Assembly (NCBI RefSeq): GCF_029227915.1
Contig: NC_079882.1
Span: forward strand, 9,858,001 to 9,922,000
Direction: 5' to 3'
Length of the DNA stretch: 64,000 nucleotides
Source of the DNA: Hydractinia symbiolongicarpus
Taxonomy: Eukaryota; Cnidaria; Hydrozoa; Anthoathecata; Hydractiniidae
Within the stretch, counting starts at the first letter, position 1, and the number at the start of each line of letters is the position of its first letter. Shown in pieces: positions 11,173 to 23,646 of this stretch. Position numbers and translations under genes: made by a program. Under the pieces are notes generated by a model. That model was not told the origin of the DNA and did not search any database. It saw only the letters and a list, made by a program, of their open reading frames with translations.

Positions 11173-14100
11173 TGTAGTCTTAAGATTTTTTGAAATATAT
11201 ACAGATTCCAATGGATACTGAAATCGTAACAAACCGTCGTACCACCCATTCATCCACCCGTTTCTGAAAACTCTATGTGATATTGGTCGGCAAAAGTTGT
11301 GCACGGTGACGCGTTGTTTTATCGGATACAGCCGTATTTCTGTAGCTCTGGGGACATGTTATAACGCTGGCTATCGGTTACAGACGGGTATGTTGAAACA
11401 AAATGGGGACTGCAGATGGGTGTGATCCAACAATCAAGAGCTTCTTAAAAAGTTGTTATTCAAGTTAAAATGGACCTTAATATCTTTATGTCGTATCTGA
11501 ACTTTATTACCTTATTAGACCTTATTCTACCAGAGATAAGCATCAAATTGTTAGCCAAATAGCCCATAAATTGGTATGTCTGGGGGAAGCAGGTGATCCA
11601 CACCCTTGTTACGTAACATTTCGAATCTTAACACCTCATATATTCATTTCCTATAGTAACAACCTTCGTGTAACAGATAATCAGGCAAACTAGTGCTTTA
11701 ATATGAGAAAAAGATGACAGACTCATTTATTTAGCACACAAGATGACATTTTTGGTACATATTTGCGTAAGTCCAGAGGCAAGAAACAAACTTAAAATGT
11801 AGATCATACACTAAAATAACTAAAATATTCTATTACATAGTTCATAGTTCAAATTCTCTTACCTACTGCGATACCGGCTGTATCCTTATGAAATAGAATG
11901 TATCACAAACAATCAACATTACCACGTGGTACGGATTAAATAAAATAGATATTATTCTATTTGTAACGAATTAACATGTTACGCATAATACATATTATAC
12001 CTTGTATTCTATAACAAGACTGTTAATACAAACTTTGGTATTTCATCAATTTTTGTTATCCACTTATTATTTTACTTGTATTTTCGGTTTTAAAATTTCT
12101 CCTTTGGCTTTTTTAATTGCAGTTCGCTCGACCATTTTTTGCGCATTTGGCCAAATGCGCAGACTCCAATCGCCGCGTAGTTGAACAATCCCATGTGCGA
12201 TTTTCCAAATTTATTACTCCAGCAAATAAAGCCATCTCTGCGGTTGACCCGCGTTTCGAGAGTCCGTATACACGAGAGGGAAGGGTGTATAAGTACCTTC
12301 ACCATTTCCTTTGCCCCTTTATAATAAAGACTGTACCCTTGTGCACATTTTATTGACTATTTGCGCTGTACATACACGCTAACCCGGTCGTTAGCCTAGT
12401 TGTCTATTCACCCAGATTACCCATAGGCGCCCGTGTTCCACGTTTCCAGCACAGCCCCCTGCCTTGTTTTATTTGCGCTACTCACAAACTGTACATTGCG
12501 TCACTTACCCGAGGCGCAGTGGTGCTCTGAACCAATTAAAATCTCACCATTACAGATGCCTTTCACGTTCCAATTATATTTACCCATAACATCACGTGAC
12601 TTAGTCTTTTTCAACAACGAGACAACACAATTTTTTCCTTTTTTTTACCCTGCTAATTATCGTACGTGGTTTGTTATCGGTAACATACCAAATCTGTTGA
12701 GCATGGTCAAAACAAACAAATCGGAAAAGAATTATATAGAGGTAACTCTTTCATTATAAACAGACCCTTCATAATGACAGACCGCTTACGCCAGGTCGGG
12801 TTGTTTTGATTCTATCATGAATCAATTTCACTATCCGAGCAGAAAGCGGTATAAGAAACAAGGCTTGTGCATCTGATAAAGCCCTCGTTTCTTAGGTTTT
12901 TCCTCTACCCACACAACATCTTTTCTCTACATACAATACTTCGAATCCTCCACTGGAAAGTAGGGACACCCAAATCGAAAAACAAACTCATATGTAATAT
13001 ATATTATAAATAATATTTTTAATATATAATATATATGAGTAGCTATAATTAAATCAAGATAACGCGAGCTTAATAAATAAATAGAGCTTGTCTTGGAAAT
13101 GATTCACCTCCTATGTGCAATTGTAGAGTTACAGTTTTATGTCCATTATCCAATAAATGTCTAGACTCTGGCATCATTTACAAATGCAACATCAAAAGTA
13201 ACAACTACACTGATTAGGCTATACATTGGATTAACCGCAAATTCCTTCAAAAATCATTTTTTACCAACACTGTAATACTTTTAAGCATCAAAGCAAAGCA
13301 AACAGCACAGAGCTATCAGAATTTTATTAGGAATTGAAAGAGAGAGACAACAACGAAGAAGTTGTCACCAATTGATCAATTTAGATCATGCACGTGTTTT
13401 CTTTCTAATGGCGTAAACAAATGTGATTTGGGTAACACTGAGGAATACCGTTTTATTACTTCTCAAGGACCTCTTCTATTCTCAAAGTTTCATCAGTAGA
13501 ATAAATTCATTTTGATAAGCTACAAAGATATCCCACCTGATTAACTATCACTTGCATCATAGAAGCTTTGTAATGCGTGTAATTTGTAAAATTTATAGAT
13601 TTAAGAGAGTATTTGTAAATGATTATTCGTCTAAAGATAGGTCTTAACAAAACGCAAATCTTCGAGTATTGTAATAAAAATACATAAAAAATTATACCTA
13701 TTTAAATGATGTATATTACATTAAGGGATTAAAAAAAATTTCAAGTGAATGCAGATAAACAAACCATTTAACATTTTACTGGCCTGACTTTGAAATGATT
13801 TATAACGATATTTGACTTTCATTTATAAGATTAGGTACTTCTGTGCAAATATAACGAATTAATTCCGCCATCTCCCACCTAAGATACTTTAAAATTTACC
13901 TTAAGCTTGTCTAAAAAATTTTAAACTCATCACTCGTTAAATTTAAAAAAAAAAATTGTGTCACGTATGAAGTGTTGGTATGAAAAAAATTTACTGCGAA
14001 TAAAAGTTAGAAACCGGAAAAAATTCTTTCAATTAAAAAAATGAGCTTGCATGATTACGATTTTCATATATTAGTCAATAAGTTATTGTTGATGACAGAT

Positions 14101-15369
14101 AGGCTAATTACAATTTAAATTGAAGATCAAAAAGGTATTTAATTTTAGATTGCTTCAAATTAATTGATAGCTTAAGTAATGATGTGTTATTGGTTTATGT
14201 GTAAATACCATGGTAACTGACAGCATGTGCCCACACGTAGTTTCGATTGCAAACATCTCAATGTTTGCATAAATTCAACCGAAATTCCAGTTTAACGAAT
14301 ATAAAAAACGAATATAAAAATTTGTCGAAAGGATATATAACACAACGTGTTCATTTGCAAATAATGTTATCTTTATAATTTGAATTATCATCTTTTCATT
14401 ATTTATCTAAAATTTTCTTTTTAATTGTATAATTGCGAGGTATGCTTAAAAGGGCGCCTCATTTATGGTTTGAATTAATACGCAGTTTATAATCTTAAGG
14501 AGTGTGAAGCCAAAAGCTGAAAAAGTAATAATTTGGAAAACAAGAGAGCAAGATAGGCCGAACAAAAACATCGTATATTTTACACATTCTTGCATTTATC
14601 ATTGAATGATATATAGGTAGGCTGATTGCATATATTAAGCAGGATGACTCGGTGCGGACTAGGTTTGCGGGTCAACTCGTTTGAAAAAAATCGTGTTATA
14701 TGGGGAAAACACAACCCGGGACATGACCTGTTGCCAAATTGAGTTGTGCGTTTTTTAATGAATATGATGAATCTAAGGTGTATACGAACTAGCACAATAT
14801 AGTTAAAATTATTCTGAAGTATTTCGGTTGTCAATGGCTTGCTATCTCCAATCCAAGGTTTTCTTTACTTGTCCTATGCAAACAGCTTTTCATTTTTCAT
14901 TCAGGCACGTGCTCAGGAAAATTATTTTATTTGGATCGACAACCGACATAATATTTCTGTCCCGTATTAAAAAAACAAGCCAGTTCGCCTTGGCAGGTTG
15001 GCTCGCTTTTATCTATGCTGACACATTGTTAACTTTAATAAAAGTTTATCTTATTCTGTTTATACTATGTTGAGAATTAGTAATTTAATACTTATTAAGT
15101 AAAATTCAATTTTTAAAGACCCACATTTTTTTTCGTATTTAAAACATGCTTTTTCGGCTAAAGCCGCCATTTTTTGATATTTTTTTCATATTAAACCATA
15201 GTCATAAAAAAAGAAGATAGTCTAGAGGCAACGACCACCGACATTGTTTGTGCAATCTATCCTTAAGTTGTGTCGGACGACCCTCCGATACTGCACGAAA
15301 GTTATGAATGGCGGCTCAAATAGGAGAGGATTACTTGGCTTAAGATGATCTTGATGTTTATTTGAGTTC
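11173..15369. other. long gene-poor stretch
   Basis: No gene supported. It contains a perfect 22-bp palindrome centred at 12150/12151 and an AT palindromic run near 12985-13035. Short frames at 12002-12759 and 14580-15073 show no domain, paired splice sites or biased composition. Confidence 0.4.
12140..12161. repeat. perfect 22-bp palindrome
   Basis: The half-site TGCGCATTTGG is followed directly by its exact reverse complement, with no spacer. It may be a chance structure, a dimeric protein site or a transposon scar. Confidence 0.6.
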
Positions 15370-16080
15370 ATTGATAGTGGTTTTTTAGAAGATAATGTGG
15401 ATTTTAACCCAGAATTAGATGCTGTTGTAACAGAAGTTGAAAGCTACAAGAAAGATGAGGTTTACCGTTGCCAAAATTGCGATAAAGTTTGCAAATCACA
15501 ATGGTCAGACATTGCAATGTTAGACATGCCTTGTCAGAAATGCCAGATGCTAGCCCTTTTCTGTCCGTGCCAAAATTGTCAAAAGAGAAAAAATTTAAAG
15601 AAGCTACATCCGTCATCATTAAAATTAATGGTGAGAAAAAGTGCTGAGATATGTTGTGGTGACAGATGTTAATCTGAATCAGCGAGATGTATGTTTTCAG
15701 AGGATAAATTAAATATTGGAACCAAAAAAACCCCTGATAGAAAGTCCTCATGGTGATGCTGAGGATTTTTATTCTCATTTTTATGGCTTACTAGGGGATA
15801 ATCTTCTACCCTTAAAGTTAGAAGATGGGACATTAAGCAACATTTTATTAACTAAAGTTGCTAATCACATTTTAATTCATCTCTCAGGAACCAATAAAGT
15901 TATGGCGTCTCTTCCTGATACTGTTTTAGCGATTTCTGAAAATGGGCTGAAAAGTTGCAATATATAGCTGGATTCATTGTACATAAGCTCCACACAAATT
16001 TCCGTTTCTCAAAGAAGTGTACTGATTACAACAAGCAGGCTATTTTAATTTTACAGGCGTGCAAAGTTGACATTGTATAA
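15370..16080 (+). pseudogene. decayed zinc-finger transposon gene
   Basis: Plus-strand frames with several frameshifts and stops. The first part (15397 on) reads DFNPELDAVV, then YRCQNCDKVCKSQ, a CxxC finger after an acidic start. A second frame from 15716 reads DAEDFYSHFYGLLGDNLLPL and continues in frame to SENGLKS. After a one-base shift near 15945-15955 it reads LQYIAGFIVHKLH and RFSKKCTDYNKQ. The IAG(F/Y)IVxKL phrase is common near the end of P-element/THAP9-type and related transposon proteins. The gene is dead here. It faces the minus-strand THAP transposase relic at 16087-17887, so either two elements are joined or one was rearranged. Confidence 0.55.
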
Positions 16081-16086
16081 ATATTT

Positions 16087-17887
16087 TTAGCACGATAAAC
16101 CAAAGTCACCATTTAACAATACATGCATTCTGAAAAAGCGTCTGTTTGGTGAGGCACCATCAGCTGTAGCCGCTATAACTTTTAAATTTATTCTCTCTAG
16201 ATAAAGAACAGCTTTCCAGAATATAGGCATATGATGTAATCCCAGTTGTAGCAAATGTTGCAATACTGTACGAAAGAGGATTGACAACACTTTTAGCCAG
16301 AAACACAAGTACATGTGTGGCAAGTTCTTTAACGGTTTTTAAGGTGGTAAAGTTTGTATGAATGTCACCTAAATCAACAAAACTGATCAGTTCGCCAAAA
16401 TATTCCCATACTAACTCTACCTGAATTTTCATCTCATCAAACAATATTATTGTGTATCTTACCATATCTGACAGTGTGTCAGTTTTTTTGGCAAGATCAT
16501 TTATAACTTCAGGATTACATGCCCTGGTTGGTCGCATGTAATTTCTGTAATCACGAAGTACTCGCAGGCTTGGAAGAACCAGTATACCACTAACAGTCTT
16601 AGGATCATGTCCAAAATCCAAATAAGCAGAAGAAGATTTTGCAGCCAGGTTTAGACAAAATTTAATAATCATTGGATGGTACCTGACACTAGTTGGCGAA
16701 GAAGATTGGATATACCTTTGTTGCTTTTCAAAATAATTTCATAAACGGGGGCACACTTTTTTTTGTCGCAACCACCGAACAAAGTAACTAAATCAGAGCT
16801 TATTTAAAGACTTACATTGCCACCATTAACTTGAATCGCAGTTTTTATTTCCACTAATTAAGCTGTTGTTGTTTGCATTCATACCGTTGACTTTGAATGG
16901 TTAATTTTATGCATTCAGGAGAGGTGAATTTGATAGGTGCTTTTAACTTTGCTGGTTCAAGCATCTTGGTTTCTTTCAGGGCCGTAGATGATTTAAATTT
17001 AACGTTATGTGCTGTACAATTAGCACAGGGATTAGGTTTCACAGGCAAAGTTAGAATACTGCAAAAATTTAAGCGATAATACTGATCTTGGTGAAGATTC
17101 GACTTGAATGATATTTGTTGAAATGTCAAATAATCAAACTTTTTGAGAATAACATGGGTTTGAAAGGATAATCCCCTGCTATTAGCCATTATTAATCAAC
17201 ACACAATTTTAACCATTAAGTTCTGCTATAAAATTTGAAAGGGTGATGTTATAAAAAGACTTTTTATAGGAGGTGTACAATTCATGATCGCTATGTAGTA
17301 TCCATCCAAATATTCTCAATGAAAACAAGAGAGATTGATTAATTAATATTTCATACTTTGAGATGATGTGGCCCGATAAAGTAGCTACAAGTAACAATAA
17401 CTAGCGTGTCTTGAATCTCAATATGCCAACAGCTACTCATTGACAGTTTTGAAATTCGTTGACTGAAGTCAAAGAGGTTTCTATATATAGTAGTTGGAGA
17501 AGGAGGCGGTGAAAGATCTTGGACAATATTAAAATCTTCCCGTTTTTGAATTGAAGTGCTGGATCGAGGAGCTTTTGAAGTGGTTTGACCAATACTTTTT
17601 TGTGGAAGATTGAGATGAGGTAGCTCTCCTTCTTTCAAGCTTTTGCGAGTTGAATAAACCCAGATTTGTTCTGGAGAAAAATGACGCTCACATATAAATA
17701 ATTTAAATGTTGCGATGAGTTTTTTTAGCTAATCATCAATGAACCTATCTTTCGTAGAAATGCTAATAAGCTCCTTCCCCCGTTTCTTGTTTACATCAGT
17801 ATTGGGTAGTGGAACTTTAAAAATATTGACCTCTTTGTTTCTCTGTGATGAAGGGCATCAAAATATAGCACAATTTTCGCTAGGCAT
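16087..17887 (-). pseudogene. broken THAP / P-element-like transposase
   Basis: Read on the minus strand, the start at 17887 gives MPSENCAIF, stop, CPSSQRNKEVNIFKVP, which is the head of a THAP zinc finger (Cys6 and Cys11). The TGA at 17860-17858 falls where THAP domains usually have Gly. A TAG at 17731-17729 follows, then KLFICERHFSPEQI supplies the Cys-x2-His-Phe end of the finger. The body continues through frame changes: FGWILHSDHELYTSY, LKAPIKFTSPECIKL, FDEMKIQVELVWEY (near 16441) and VIAATADGASPNRRFF (near 16140-16175). The last two match catalytic-region phrases of P-element/THAP9 transposases. The gene has at least two in-frame stops and several frameshifts and is non-functional. Confidence 0.8.
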
Positions 17888-17999
17888 AGTAAAAATTGCA
17901 ACAAATAACCGAAATACCAAGCAAGAAGTCCAAACAACAACACAAACAACAGTTAAAAATGCGCCATTTTGAACTTCTGTGTAGGATCGAAGGTTTGGG

Positions 18000-20220
18000 C
18001 GCCAGTATCTCTCGCCCGTAAAGACATGAGAACAATAAATCATTGTTTCTTACCAGACTATCTTTTTTATTATGACTAAGATTAAACCCAGTTTGACGTC
18101 ATCTCCTGGATCGCAAAAAAGGACCTTTAAACAGTTTGCCGTATTAATCGATATTTGAAACAATGAAAAAAGTACATTATTACAATACCTTTTAATTGTG
18201 TGAATAATTATTAAGGGTATGGTTACATGCAAGAGGCGCGGGGAAAAAAGTAAATTACATGGTCAACTCACCCCAGGGTGAAAAACGGATAAGTTAACCC
18301 GGTGTAAAAATAATTTTTTTTATAAAATCACTTACGTGGAACACGCGAGCAGCACAACAACTTCGAGAAATAGTAAAATATTTAAACACATGAACGATAA
18401 AAAAACATTCCTTCACCTTCTGCATAGTTTTGCGTATTTACTCCTAATACGTACGTTTTACGCCCCAAGAGCATGTGGTTACATGCAAAATCATGAATTT
18501 TAACCCCGGGTGACATTTCGCCCCTATGCTAAAGACAGAGGTGAAATCACCCCGGTGCGAAATTGTGCATGCATTCAGGCCCCTAAATTCTATACCTTTT
18601 TGCCACAAGAATAATAGAAGTAGCGCTAGAAAACATTCTTTTTGCTGTGTGGACTCATTAACAAAGGCATGTCAAGTTTTTTTTATATCAAGGATGAAAC
18701 GCGTGCTTGTTGTTGTTTCTTCTGTCTTTCTTTTTATAATACATTTTTAACTTGATTTGGTGTGTTTTATCTTTCTCATAGGCCCCCAGGACAAAGTTGA
18801 GTCAGTCCATACAATTTTGAGTAGTAGGTGTTTGAGCTAGCACCCGTGCTTTGCATGTTTACTCACGTGATCGTAGCGATAAGGAAGTTCTTTACTGACA
18901 TTCTGAATTGAAAAACGCTTCCCGAGTCAAACTGTAAACAACAAAAACCCTTATGTGGGCATTGTTTTGACAGCCTGACAGCCTACAAAGTTATCACTGA
19001 GAGACACTAGCAGAAGGAGAAATAACTTAGTTATAGTAAAATCAAAGAAGCGCATGCACATATATACATTCTGTCTATATGCAGTCTCTGACACTAAAAC
19101 TACCAATCTTCAGTACACGATACAAGCATATCCTCGTTCCTGTTAAAAATATTCGAAAACAAAACAAAAAAAATCTCATGGTGTTGGATATATAAAGTCC
19201 TGGGCGACGATTACAGCGAAATTATCATCCAGGAGTTAAAGTCACAAGGCCTTCCGCAAAGAAATTTATTTACAATCGGGAAACAAGATGGCGTCTGAGA
19301 CAAAGCTTCTTTCCTAGCTAATATTTGCCGACTTTAACGTTGAATATCTTGCAAGCAAATTAAAACCATAGAAAAATAATATTTTGTAGTTAGTGATTTG
19401 AAAGATTTAGTCAAGCTCGAACCCAGCACCTTTTACCGTGGCGTCGAAAAGGACTAGAACTATCAGAAAGCGCAGCGCCGTTTAGAAGCAAATAGTCCTG
19501 GGGACGAAGTTGAGATTTAGTGGAAAGTAATTCACCAATTTTCAAAGTTAATCGGCGGGAAGTGACAAAACATGCTATAAAAAGATTACAGAATATCAAG
19601 TACAGTAGACAAATTTTTTTTACAAATTAATAAAAATAGGAAAGAATAAAGACACTGTACCCGTAGGATAAAGATGAGGTGTGTTTTATTTATAAATGTT
19701 TAAAAACGTAGAAAGTAACAAAGGTTTTTTAGAATAAGGCTAAGATCAAAATGAAAAAAAAACTTATCCTGGAAATTTGTGATGCCTTTTATGAAAGAGT
19801 TGTTTAGTGTGTATTTTTAGTACAAAAGTAATATGAGAAAAATCCTTCAGTTTGCTTGCTTTTATCGACATGAAAAAAGTTCTTTTTCTGATAAATAAAA
19901 GATAACAAAAAATGTTGTAGAGAATGCAAAAACTTCAAACCTGCTCATAGAAAGAGAAACTCAAATAACGTCAAAGTGGGTTAACCCTAACGATTTATTA
20001 TTTTCCATCTGGATATTTTTTGGGTTTAAATATATTTTAATTTGACCAAGTGGCTTTGACTTTGAACTTCTCTTTGAAAAATAAGGGGAGTGTTTATTAA
20101 CTGGGGAGAGTCATTATTTACTCGGTTATTTCTACTCTAGGGGAGTTATTATTCTCTAGTTTATTTTGACCCCAGGGGTCATTTTTCACAGGGAGTTAAG
20201 ATGATCTGCTACGCCGGAAT
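18000..20220. other. gene-poor stretch with GC-richer patches
   Basis: Direct copies of 'tggttacatgcaa' occur near 18220 and 18476, around 'cccagggtga'/'accccggtg' patches, suggesting a decayed small element. A minus-strand 'gggttcgagctt' near 19413-19425 resembles a tRNA B box and may be a SINE remnant. No gene is supported. Confidence 0.35.
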
Positions 20221-20224
20221 TCTT

Positions 20225-20500
20225 CAAAGTCTCTGCTTTTGCACACAGGTAGGCCAGGCAGACCACGTTAAAAAGTCACAATCTCTAACACGACCGCACA
20301 CCTAAAAAAATCCACGTCGGGGTCCACGAAGGCCCTGAAATGTATGAAAAATTGCCATGCTAACGTCAGCAACAATTAGCACCTTTTTAGAATTCGGAAT
20401 TTACTAAGTAACCCAAGATCCGAAGTTCTAAGTCCACTCTGGACAAGTTCAAAATGTGTAAATGTAATATAGAAATAGTCTGCGCAATTACTTGTGGTGG
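20225..20500 (+). repeat. dispersed repeat, fullest copy
   Basis: Segments of this stretch recur at 57255-57410 ('ctaacacg.ccgcacac', 'gccatgct.acg'), at 29690-29815 ('caattagcac', 'aagtccgctctgga') and at 8790-8870 ('gacaagttcaaaatgtg'). Order is kept, so this is a dispersed family. The type (SINE or MITE) is not resolved. Confidence 0.5.
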
Positions 20501-23500
20501 CAAACATATATTTGTGTTTATGCGGACTGAACTCTGCAGTGTTTTTCATAACAGGAACAACTTTATAAACATATTTACATCATACACCGCGCTCGATCTA
20601 GTTTTTCTTATATTTCAAAAGGGGGATCAAGATAAGAAGATCTTTTTAAATTTTCTAAAGTAAGTAACGAAACTAAAAACTTTAAAGTTTTCGACTTTTG
20701 TTTTTTATATCAAAAGATAATTTTCGGAATAACTTCCCCTTTAAGTTTCATAAACTTTTTTCCATTTATTGTCGCATGAGTTTTTCACCTTCTTATGGGC
20801 ATTTGTTGTAACTACTAGTATCTCTCGGCCCTTAACTAATTACTTCGCATTCTGGCTTTTAGTTCTCGACCCACGACACTATGCAAGAAAAAAAGAGAAA
20901 TCCCATTGATTTACATTCTTTGGTATGTATAAGAGGTTTATTTTTTAAATTGCGCGGGCAGTTAATTGGTGATCTTATCTCATGAAGTTAGTTTCGTTAC
21001 GTGATGTGAGTTAATTTCATGTTATTTTGTAAGAAACCGGTTTTACAAGGCAGGCTTAATCTTTTTTAAAAAATCATCTAGTTAAGCCTGAAATTTTCCT
21101 TGAATTTTTTTAATTTTTTTAATTTTTTAAGCATTTAAAGTCACGTGTTTCTTAAACCCGTGTTTCTTATGCTACGTGTATGTATTAGTCTTAATAAGCT
21201 GTCTTTCTTTCTATTTATTCTGCTTTTTTTGTGATATTCCTATTTATTTTGTGTTTGATAATTTCTTACCTGTTGAAGAGGATTTGCCCTTCTGTTGAAG
21301 AGGATTTGTCCTTCTTTGAATAATCCACAACACCTTTGTTTCGTTTCCTACCATCAGGCTGGCGATGTTCCTTAAATTTCTCTTAAGTTTTTTGGAATTA
21401 TAAACTTGATTTTTTAAAAATAAAGGCAGTTTTTTCTCCAAAAAAATTGTGGATGACGTTTCAAATTTGCTAGTGGCATTCTGTACCGCTCCCTCACAAC
21501 GAAATCCATTTTGATTGCTTGATTGATAGATAGTCAAAACTGAAAAGTTTGTTTAAATATAAATTTGATAAAATAACACCAAAAAGAAATAATACATTTG
21601 GCCAGGATAATATGCTTTTCTACGAGATTTAGAGTTAGGAAGGCATAGATAATTAACTCTTCGCCACGCTGGATGCACAATGGAGTCTTAGAATTGGTTT
21701 GTATAAAAGATATATGTTGGTAAAGACAATAATAAATATTTATTTTAATATATTAAAACATAAAATATCGAAATAGGAACATCCTTCAAATCGTATCAAC
21801 TCAACAACTTCCAACAACTACCTCTTCCGCTTTGGTTCAACACACGCGCGTGGTTCCAACAAATTCAGTAAGAGTATATCGCATTTGCCTGTTCTAAGCT
21901 AAAAATTTCGTGATTATTGTAGCACAGCTCGGTTTTACAAACAGACGCGATATGGAATTTATTAATAGGGAGAATTTTTCTTTTCTATCTTTAGAATTTA
22001 AAATTCATTATGCTATATATCATATGTTACATAATGGGCCTTAATATATACGCTTAATGTAGCTATAAAGGCCAGATTACACGGCAGAATATTCGCAAAA
22101 ATTTTCTGTGTATTTAGTGAAAGAGTTTGAAAGAAGAATTCACTGTGACGTCTAATTTTTATTCCTTGAAAATTCTTCAGATGGTGAATTGATTTGAAAG
22201 TTAAAATGAATTCACCATCTGAAGTGTCTTAATGAATAGAATGACGTAAAGAGCAATTATATTCTGAGATTTAAATGGATTTAAAGGAGTGTTTCGATGG
22301 ATTGTTCAATTAAACATTCGCATTCTTTCATTTTAATTTATTATGTTGCTCCAAATATCCGAAGATTCAGTCTTCAAAATCTGGTATTTAAACATTTATT
22401 TTGAAATGTTGGCTATTAAAAATTCAATGTCAAGTAACTGGCGAAACAGCGAGATTCTATTCGCCGTATGTGTAAAAGAGATTCGTTACTTCCTTAAAAA
22501 CATAGTTTACTTATTGCAACAAGAACGAAACTTACGGAGACTTGTCACCCAATCAATATTTATTTTTTGTTGAGGTCATTCAGGTATTATATTTCAATGG
22601 ATTATTTTGTTTTGAAGAAGTACTATATCGACAACATAGAATACATTCTACCTTATTTATATCTTATTAGCTTGGTTTTGTTGTTATATTTATTAAATAT
22701 ATCTAACTGGCTAGCTTGCTAGATAGCTAGTTAACTGATAAACTTTTTCCTGTTTTTTTTAAAAACAAATGAAAACTTTTTTATATAAAAGCTGTTGTTG
22801 TTTCAAACTTTTACCTTGTTAATGTGATGCAAAAGTTTGAAAAGTAGTATCGCCAGTGACGTCATAATTTTAAAGGTAGTGTACGTCTTCACAGTGCGGA
22901 ATTGTGAAAAACTTAAGGAAGTTAAAAAAATTTTTTACTGGACCACTCCTTTCAAGCCCGCCTTGTGTTTCGTCTTCCATGTGCTTTGAATATTTAAGTG
23001 ATATTCTCTCGTGTGCCATTAAAGAGAATAATAGCTAAGTCAATATGTTCTCTTTGCATGCGACGTTTACCAGGTGTGTGCAATAATCTTTGTGAATTTT
23101 CTCTCGTTTAATGGCGCCAATTACGAAAAATCTTTTAATTGCTTAGTCTAGTAAACTAAACTCACCATTTTCTCCCTTTTGATCAAAAAAAAAGAACAGG
23201 GCGCTAACGAAAGCAGGGGAGAGAGACAGGTATCTTTTCTATTAATTGCTGGTCCCTTCTTTTTTGAAGAGCACGACAATTTCACATACGACAGTTTGGT
23301 CACTTATTAAAAACCTTACGCCTATATCAAAAGAAGCTTATTTTCCGTTTTCTACTTCCATTCAAAGTGCACCCTTTTCGGCCAAATTCAAAAAGTATAA
23401 GAAAACTTATAATGAATCGTAAAAACATCTAAATGAAAGAAAGGAAAGAGGAGAAACGAAAAATTAAATATCTTCCCCCACTTTTTTGTAATACTGTATG

Positions 23501-23646
23501 GAGCATTGTATTAATGTCTAACCAGATGAAATAGCTGTTGCTAAGAAACATAACTGCAGAAGCACTTATTTAAAATTAGATTTATTATAGTACATATTTA
23601 GTGATTCGTATTAACACACAGGATCAAGAAGTTACAAGCTTTTATA
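20501..23646. other. intergenic upstream of receptor gene A
   Basis: AT-rich. The frames at 21244-21537 and 22343-22573 show no recognisable motif. The last few hundred bases should hold the promoter of gene A, but no clear TATA or other core element was identified. Confidence 0.4.

Noticed and set aside
12433-12759. 108-codon plus-strand frame
   Set aside because: No domain, no conserved phrase and no flanking exons; treated as non-coding.
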